This document shows, piece by piece, positions 6,202-10,701 of a stretch of DNA of 10,701 nucleotides (its first letter is position 1; every line of letters starts with the position of its first letter). The stretch spans positions 1 to 10,701 of the forward strand of contig JAFACJ010001200.1 in assembly GCA_023425615.1 (NCBI GenBank), in the 5' to 3' direction. This stretch comes from Actinomycetes bacterium (GTDB lineage Bacteria > Actinomycetota > Actinomycetes > Streptosporangiales > Streptosporangiaceae). Position numbers and translations under genes: made by a program. The notes beneath the pieces were generated by a model that searched no databases, was not told the DNA's origin, and saw only the letters and a program-made list of their open reading frames with translations.

Positions 6202-7305
6202 ATGGCGGAACCCAGCGATTTCCTGGAGCCGGCCCGCGACCTCTGCGGAACCATGATCGTCCACCGGAGGCTGCTCAACGAGAGCATGACCTACCGGGCG
6301 CAACGCGGGCAGATCGAGAGCCGTGCGTTCCAGTACGAGACGGCACGGCTCACCTCGGCGCGCAGGGGGGTGGTCACCATTCCCACCGTCGTCCATGTCG
6401 TGCACAATTCCGGCAAGACCGAGCAGAATATCAGCGACAAGCAAATTCACAGTCAATTCGCCGTCCTCAATCGGGATTTCCGGGCGAAGAATCCGGATGT
6501 CTCCCAGGTGCCGGCCGTGTGGCGGTCGCTGGTCGCCGACATCATGGTGGAGTTTCGGCTCGCGACCGAGGATCCGTTCGGCAAACCGACAGACGGAATC
6601 ATCCGGGTCGAGACCGATGAGCCGGACTTCGGCACCGATGACGGTGTGAAAGCCCGCGCCACCGGGGGGTCCGACCCCTGGCCGAGCGACCGGTACCTCA
6701 ACCTCTGGGTCTGTCAGCTGCGCCGGAGCCTGCTGGGGTACGCGCAGTTCCCCGGCGGTCCTCCGCAGACCGACGGAGTGGTCATCCTCCATTCCGCCTT
6801 CGGCACCACCGGCAGCGCGAGGTCGCCCTTCGACGGCGGACGCACCGCGACGCACGAGATCGGCCACTGGCTCAACCTCTTCCACATCTGGGGAGACGAC
6901 GAAGGCGCGTGCAGCAACGACGACAGGGTCGCCGACACCCCGAACCAGGCGGACTCGAACACCGGGGCTCCGTCGTTCCCGCACGTCACCTGCGACAACG
7001 GGCCCAACGGCGACATGTTCATGAACTACATGGACTACGTCGACGACCAGGCCATGTTCATGTTCACCCAGGGGCAGCGCGAGCGGATGAACGCCTGCCT
7101 GGAGGGGGCGCGGGCGTCGTTCCTGGTCGGCCAGGAGGTCGCGCCCGCCGTGCAGCCTGAGATGGCGGAGGCCGGCGCGGACGGCAGGGCCGGGGGAGAC
7201 GGCGACGTGCAGAGGCTGCTCCAGGCCAGCGAACAGCAGCTTCAGGGACTCCTCGACAATCTCCACGATCTGTCAGGTCTCGTCGGGGGCCGCGGCGGTA
7301 GGTGA
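6202..7305 (+). CDS. M43-type (pappalysin/ulilysin-like) zinc metalloprotease, latent form without signal peptide
   Basis: 367 residues. The metzincin zinc site is [11 protein letters not shown] (H218, E219, H222, H228) and the Met-turn is MNYMDY (274-279). The neighbouring [13 protein letters not shown] and CDNGPNGD segments are typical of bacterial M43 proteases. The fold starts at IPTVVHVVH (about 60-68). Ahead of it lies a propeptide-like region with R12-D-L-C15-G-T, matching the cysteine-switch arrangement of ulilysin-type zymogens, in which a free Cys occupies the zinc. R54-R55-G56 just before the fold is a plausible activation cut. M43 enzymes are usually secreted, but no signal peptide or membrane helix is present with either candidate start, so export would need another route. 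The C-terminus (about 325-367) is Gly/Ala-rich, then an amphipathic Leu/Gln helix. Codons in the first half are richer in A/T endings (AAT, CAA, ATT, GAT) than in metG or tatD, suggesting transfer. The next gene begins 28 nt downstream. Confidence 0.88.
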   Translation: MAEPSDFLEPARDLCGTMIVHRRLLNESMTYRAQRGQIESRAFQYETARLTSARRGVVTIPTVVHVVHNSGKTEQNISDKQIHSQFAVLNRDFRAKNPDVSQVPAVWRSLVADIMVEFRLATEDPFGKPTDGIIRVETDEPDFGTDDGVKARATGGSDPWPSDRYLNLWVCQLRRSLLGYAQFPGGPPQTDGVVILHSAFGTTGSARSPFDGGRTATHEIGHWLNLFHIWGDDEGACSNDDRVADTPNQADSNTGAPSFPHVTCDNGPNGDMFMNYMDYVDDQAMFMFTQGQRERMNACLEGARASFLVGQEVAPAVQPEMAEAGADGRAGGDGDVQRLLQASEQQLQGLLDNLHDLSGLVGGRGGR

Positions 7306-7333
7306 TCCGCTGAAGTCGTCGGAGGAGGGCGGA

Positions 7334-7651
7334 ATGAACGGCGCACCGCTTGACGTCACCGGCCTCTGGGTCCACTCCTTCGAGGAGGACACCGAGACCG
7401 CGGCGGTGTACCGGCCTTCCGGCCATCCGTTCCCGCTCTCGCGCAGGCCGAGGAGGGAACTGGAGTTCCGGCCGGACGGAATGTTCGTCGAAGCCCGTCC
7501 CGGTCCCGACGACCGGCTCCGCGAGAGACGGGGCCACTGGGAGAGCCAGGGGACGAACCAGGTGAGCGTCACTTTCCCCCAGGAACGCGACGCGCCCTTC
7601 GTGATCACCGTGATCTCCCGGACACCCGACACGCTCACGATCGAGAGATGA
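7334..7651 (+). CDS. Small conserved-looking beta-rich protein, possibly lipocalin-like
   Basis: 105 residues with no signal peptide, membrane segment or cysteine. The sequence alternates short beta-type strands: GLWVHSFEED (10-19), AVYRP (24-28), RELEFRPDGMFVEA (41-54), RGHWES (66-71), QVSVTF (76-81), FVITVISR (89-96) and LTIER. This resembles small bacterial proteins with a W-x-H-S-x-E-E-D start, a VYRP element and a closing G-x-W strand, whose role I do not know. A lipocalin-like half-barrel is a guess from strand pattern. GGAGGAGGG precedes the ATG by 4 nt. It lies 28 nt after the metalloprotease stop and is probably in the same transcript, so it might bind, inhibit or accompany one of the adjacent proteases; that is inference only. 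Confidence 0.75.
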   Translation: MNGAPLDVTGLWVHSFEEDTETAAVYRPSGHPFPLSRRPRRELEFRPDGMFVEARPGPDDRLRERRGHWESQGTNQVSVTFPQERDAPFVITVISRTPDTLTIER

Positions 7652-7654
7652 CCC

Positions 7655-7688
7655 GCACGGTCACGCGGCCTCCGTGACGTCGTCGTGC
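7655..7688 (+). repeat. Bulged hairpin between the small protein and the protease-nuclease gene
   Basis: GCACGGTCACG (7655-7665) can pair with CGTGAC (7673-7678) and, after a 5-nt bulge, CGTGC (7684-7688), giving 6 plus 5 base pairs around a 7-nt loop. It begins 3 nt after the TGA of the small gene, in a 117-nt gap. No U-run follows. A terminator or attenuator separating the two genes is possible. The rest of the gap shows no clear promoter. Confidence 0.4.
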
Positions 7689-7768
7689 CCACCGTGCGCC
7701 AGGACCCGGTCGGGAGGTGCCGGCGGAACATGCATCGGCAGCGCATACGAGGAGTGAAGGGCGAGGCG

Positions 7769-9799
7769 ATGGCGGCGACCAGGGAGCTGGAGCGGCAGAA
7801 GGACGCGGCGGCCCGGAGGGTGCGGGAACGCGCCGCGGAACGGCACCAGAACGAGTCGGTGCTGGAGAAGCCGGGAGGAGTGGCGGAGGCGGACTCACCG
7901 GACCGCGTCGACAAGCGCATCGACAGGCTCAACCGTTTCTACGGGAACGGCGACCTGCGAGAAGGCGGTGAGCCGGAGGCCGCGACCCTGCTCGAAAAGA
8001 TCATCGGCACCCCGGACTTCGTGGGCGTGCGCTACCTCGACGCCGGGGTGGCCGCGGCCCGCGGGGTGGGCCGGGTGAACGTCCGCGACGACCGCGGGAA
8101 CCTGGTCGGTTACGGTACCGGTTCGCTGGTGTCCCCGGCGCTGCTGCTGACCAACCACCATGTGCTGCCCGACGCCTCGACGGCGCGTGCCAGCGTGATC
8201 GAGTTCGACTACCAGGACGGGATCGACGGCAAGCCGCTGCCGTCCAGGGTGTATCCGTTCGACCCCGACCGCTTCTTCATCGCCGACGTCGAACACGACT
8301 TCGCGCTGGTCGCCGTCGGGGCTCCGGCCGCCGAGCTGGTGGGGTTCGGGTTCAACCGGCTCATCGAGGCCGAGGGCAAGGTGATCATCGGAGAGTTCGT
8401 CACCATCGTCCAGCACCCGCGCGGCGAGAAGAAGCAGGTCGCCCTCCGGGAGAACCGGCTCGTCGACGTTCCCGGTCAGTTCCTGCACTACACGGCAGAC
8501 ACCGAACCCGGCTCGTCCGGTTCGCCGGTGTTCAACGACCAGTGGGAGGTCGTGGCGCTGCACCACGCCGGCGTTCCCGTCCCCGGCAACGGGAACGGGA
8601 ACGGGCAGTTCATCAACGAAGGCATCCGGGTCAGCCGGATCTGCAAGTTCCTGCGTGAGGCGCTCCTGCCGCCCGCGCAGCGCGCGCTCCTCGACGAGCT
8701 CTTCGCGCCCGAGCGGATCGCCACACGGCTGGCGTCCGAGACGTCCTCCGCGATGGGCCCGGCTGCCGCGCTGCCCACGGTCACGGGCGTACCGGCCCCG
8801 CACGTCTCCGTGAGCACGGCTCCCCAGGCCGCCGCGGCTCCCCAGGCCACGGCCCGCCAGGTCTCCCCGGAGGCGCAGACGGCACTCCTCAGGGACGGCG
8901 AGGTCAGGGTCTCGGTCCCCCTGGAGGTGACGGTCCGGCTCGGGGAGGCGATGCCGGAGACGGCCGAGACGGCCGAGAAGGCAGGGCGTGACTACTCCGA
9001 CCGTAAGGGCTATGACTCCGCGTTCCTGGCCCGCCCGCTGCCCATGCCCGGCCTGTCCGCCGAGCTGGCCGAACTCGCCTCCGCCGAACTGCGCTACCAC
9101 CACTTCAGCATCGTCATGAACCGGCGGCGAAGGCTCGCGCTGTTCACCGCCTGCAACATCAACGGGAACCTCTCCAAGAAGCCGCCCAGGCAGCACGACC
9201 GCTGGATCATCGATCCCCGGCTGCCCGCCGGTGAGCAGACCGACGAGACGGCCTACCGGCACAAGGACCTGGATCGCGGGCATCTGGTACGCCGCCTCGA
9301 CCCGGCCTGGGGCACCGAATCCGAGGCCAAGGCCGCCAACGACGACACCTTCCACTTCACCAACGCCACCCCGCAGCACCACGAGTTCAACGCGGGCTCG
9401 ACGCTGTGGCTCGGGCTGGAGAACTACGTCCTGGACAACGCGGACAACCACGGCCTGGCCATCAGCGTGTTCACCGGACCGGTCCTGGCGCCCGACGACG
9501 AGGAGTTCAGTGGCGTCCAGCTGCCTCGCCAGTTCTGGAAGGTCGTCGCGATGGTCAAGGAGTCCGGCACGCTGTCCGTGACCGGCTATCTGCTCAGCCA
9601 GGCGGCCCTGATCGCTGACCTGCTGACCAGGGAGGCGTTCTCCTACGGCGCCTACCGGATGTTCCAGGTCCCGGTACGGCGCGTCGCCGACCTCACCGGC
9701 CTGCGCCTCGACCCGCACATCGCGGCCGACCCGCTGGAGAAGCTGGAGGCCGCGCCGCTGCCCAGGGAGATCCTGCGCCCCGAGGACCTGGTGCTCTGA
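7769..9799 (+). CDS. Trypsin-like serine protease fused to DNA/RNA non-specific endonuclease
   Basis: 676 residues in four parts. Residues 1-75 are a charged, helical N-terminus. Residues about 95-300 are a chymotrypsin-fold protease: LLTNHHVL (H131), EHDFALVAV (D177) and PGSSGSP (S250) give a complete triad. An Ala/Pro/Gln-rich linker follows (about 315-400). Residues 405-660 are an EndoG/NucA-type nuclease, beginning RDYSDRKGYDSAFL, with the catalytic DRGHLVRR (H505), then NATPQHHEFN (metal-binding N541) and WLGLE (E551). Both active sites look intact. The nuclease would cut DNA and RNA without sequence preference; the protease may process it, a partner or a host protein. There is no signal peptide and very few cysteines, which fits the cytoplasm. 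ATG 7769 has GAAGGG 7 nt upstream. In-frame starts at 7685 (GTG), 7730 (ATG) and 7754 (GTG) have poorer sites and add a short Arg-rich tail. A GN-repeat loop (8585-8604) follows the Ser motif. A nuclease this general inside the cell implies tight control. Confidence 0.9.
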   Translation: MAATRELERQKDAAARRVRERAAERHQNESVLEKPGGVAEADSPDRVDKRIDRLNRFYGNGDLREGGEPEAATLLEKIIGTPDFVGVRYLDAGVAAARGVGRVNVRDDRGNLVGYGTGSLVSPALLLTNHHVLPDASTARASVIEFDYQDGIDGKPLPSRVYPFDPDRFFIADVEHDFALVAVGAPAAELVGFGFNRLIEAEGKVIIGEFVTIVQHPRGEKKQVALRENRLVDVPGQFLHYTADTEPGSSGSPVFNDQWEVVALHHAGVPVPGNGNGNGQFINEGIRVSRICKFLREALLPPAQRALLDELFAPERIATRLASETSSAMGPAAALPTVTGVPAPHVSVSTAPQAAAAPQATARQVSPEAQTALLRDGEVRVSVPLEVTVRLGEAMPETAETAEKAGRDYSDRKGYDSAFLARPLPMPGLSAELAELASAELRYHHFSIVMNRRRRLALFTACNINGNLSKKPPRQHDRWIIDPRLPAGEQTDETAYRHKDLDRGHLVRRLDPAWGTESEAKAANDDTFHFTNATPQHHEFNAGSTLWLGLENYVLDNADNHGLAISVFTGPVLAPDDEEFSGVQLPRQFWKVVAMVKESGTLSVTGYLLSQAALIADLLTREAFSYGAYRMFQVPVRRVADLTGLRLDPHIAADPLEKLEAAPLPREILRPEDLVL

Positions 9800-9827
9800 G
9801 GCGCCGACGTCGCTGAGGGGAGCGGGT

Positions 9828-10701
9828 ATGGGCGTTCTCGGGAGCAAGAAAGCGCTGCTCACGGTGGCGATCACAGCGGTCTTCGCCGTCGGCGCGTTCC
9901 TGGTCGTGTTCTTCACGCTCGGCAAGCGCTCCGACAAGCAGAAGTCCGCCTCCTGGCAGGTGACCGGAGCGACGATCGACAACCAGTACGCGATCAAGGG
10001 GACCAGCGAGGGCTTCGACGAGGACAAGGCGTGTGCCTCGTTGACGAACCGCGGCCGTAACCTTCCGGTCACGTTGAAGAAGGCGAAGGCGGGGCCGCCG
10101 GACGTCTACCGGGAGGAGGGGTGCGGCAGCGCGTCGAACGTCTCGCCCGGGACGGGGGTACGGAGCGGTCTGCTCGGGTTCGCCCAGATCGGGCAGTGCG
10201 CGAAGGGCACCGTTCTGAGACCGGGTGAGAGCTGCATCCTGGGCCTGAGAGCGGTGTCCGACGGTCAGCCCATGGGCGATCTCGACCTGTCCACCGAAGT
10301 GGTGTGCGAGACACGGGAGATCGAACCCTGCCAGTTGCTGCGCAAGGACCTGAAGCCGACGAAGGAGGCACCGCTCGCGCTGACCGTCGATCAGCGGAGC
10401 AAGTTCCCGCGAACCGCTTCCGGGTTCCAGATCACCACGGAGAAGGCGCGGATGGTCGCGGCGGAGACGCAACCGGGTGCGGGCCCGTCGGGTACGGAAC
10501 CGGCTCCGGGTCCGGGAACGCGGGAGCCCGCCAGGGATCAAAGACCCGCGACGAACACGGTGCCTCCGGGGCCGGCACCGGAGCAGTCCAAGACCGAGAC
10601 GCGGCCCGCGGAGCCGGGGAACGGCGGGCGCGAGCAGCCTGAGCGGACCGAGCCCGAGCAGCAGAAGCCCGAGCAGCAGAAGCCCGAGCAGCAGAAGCCC
10701 G
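9828..10701 (+). CDS. Single-pass membrane-anchored protein with Cys-containing outer domain and Pro/Glu/Gln tail (3' partial)
   Basis: The frame is open from ATG 9828 to the window end, 291 full codons with no stop. GAGGGGAG lies 5 nt upstream of the ATG, which is 28 nt after the nuclease stop, so it is probably co-transcribed. A short basic N-terminus (GSKK) leads into one hydrophobic helix (about 9-32). Next comes a domain with six cysteines (C69, C99, C124, C136, C160, C168), enough for three disulfides and consistent with an outside location. It includes LRPGESCILGL, reminiscent of Ig-like bacterial surface domains, but I cannot name the family. After about residue 205 the chain becomes disordered and rich in Pro, Glu, Thr and Gly, ending in perfect PEQQK repeats. 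Such tails span the cell wall or act as flexible stalks. It is not RpfB, often found near this position. Function unknown. Confidence 0.8.
   Translation, partial: MGVLGSKKALLTVAITAVFAVGAFLVVFFTLGKRSDKQKSASWQVTGATIDNQYAIKGTSEGFDEDKACASLTNRGRNLPVTLKKAKAGPPDVYREEGCGSASNVSPGTGVRSGLLGFAQIGQCAKGTVLRPGESCILGLRAVSDGQPMGDLDLSTEVVCETREIEPCQLLRKDLKPTKEAPLALTVDQRSKFPRTASGFQITTEKARMVAAETQPGAGPSGTEPAPGPGTREPARDQRPATNTVPPGPAPEQSKTETRPAEPGNGGREQPERTEPEQQKPEQQKPEQQKP
10653..10697 (+). repeat. 15-bp tandem repeat encoding PEQQK, continuing past the window
   Basis: Three identical copies of CCCGAGCAGCAGAAG follow each other in frame, and a fourth begins at 10698. Perfect identity at the DNA level suggests recent expansion by slippage, so copy number may differ between strains. 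The upstream EQPERTEPEQQ segment looks like a decayed or related unit. Confidence 0.9.

Noticed and set aside
6218..6900. Asn in place of Gly in the zinc motif [11 protein letters not shown] as a sign of inactivity
   Set aside because: HWLN is common in bacterial M43 proteases, and all zinc ligands and the catalytic Glu are present.
7685..7768. Earlier starts (GTG 7685, ATG 7730, GTG 7754) for the protease-nuclease gene
   Set aside because: 7685 overlaps the hairpin, and none has a well-spaced ribosome site. The added residues are a short Arg-rich stretch without a signal-peptide core. Not fully excluded.
8585..8604. GGGAAC micro-repeat coding GNGNGNG
   Set aside because: A short flexible surface loop in the protease domain; in-frame and unremarkable on its own.
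7895..10072. Long minus-strand open frame (725 codons) opposite the protease-nuclease gene
   Set aside because: Same reason: it mirrors a gene with intact catalytic motifs, and its translation shows no domain.
1..10701. tRNA, rRNA, transposase, integrase or prophage genes
   Set aside because: None seen on either strand, so the accessory nature of the right-hand block rests on gene content and codon use and not on a visible mobility gene.

Overview
The window reads like a high-GC actinomycete chromosome. The codons are strongly GC-ending, GTG and TTG starts occur, metG has a leaderless-type promoter, and metG is followed by tatD as in many actinobacteria. A Streptosporangiaceae-like or related filamentous genus is plausible, but that is an impression and not a placement. 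All nine genes lie on the + strand; the first and last are cut by the window edges.

Region 1 (1-3253) holds cell-envelope and miscellaneous genes. They are the C-terminal part of a membrane-anchored GT2 polyprenyl-phosphate sugar transferase, a multi-pass GT-C-like membrane protein, and a small dihydrofolate-reductase/RibD-fold protein. The first two form a plausible pair: one charges a lipid carrier with sugar, the other transfers sugar from such a carrier outside the membrane.

Region 2 (3254-6026) is housekeeping: methionyl-tRNA synthetase, then a TatD-family metal-dependent deoxyribonuclease. A promoter (TTCGGT, 18 nt, TAGGCT) places the transcript start at the metG ATG. Two small palindromes overlap its -35 and -10, and an exact DnaA-box 9-mer lies just upstream. 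The metG-tatD junction is unusual. It has a C-rich then G-rich low-complexity stretch with a G-quadruplex pattern, followed by a perfect 16-bp inverted repeat inside tatD that covers the codons of the catalytic HxH motif.

Region 3 (6027-10701) looks accessory. After an AT-richer gap with a 30-bp tandem repeat come an M43-type (pappalysin/ulilysin-like) metalloprotease with an apparent cysteine-switch propeptide but no signal peptide, a 105-residue beta-rich protein, a 676-residue fusion of a trypsin-like protease with a DNA/RNA non-specific (EndoG/NucA-type) nuclease, and a single-pass membrane protein whose Pro/Glu/Gln tail runs off the window. In many actinobacteria tatD is followed by rpfB, ksgA and ispE, so this block may be an insertion. 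Two proteases, one of them latent and the other joined to a nuclease, suggest a proteolytically controlled effector or conflict system. That role is inference.
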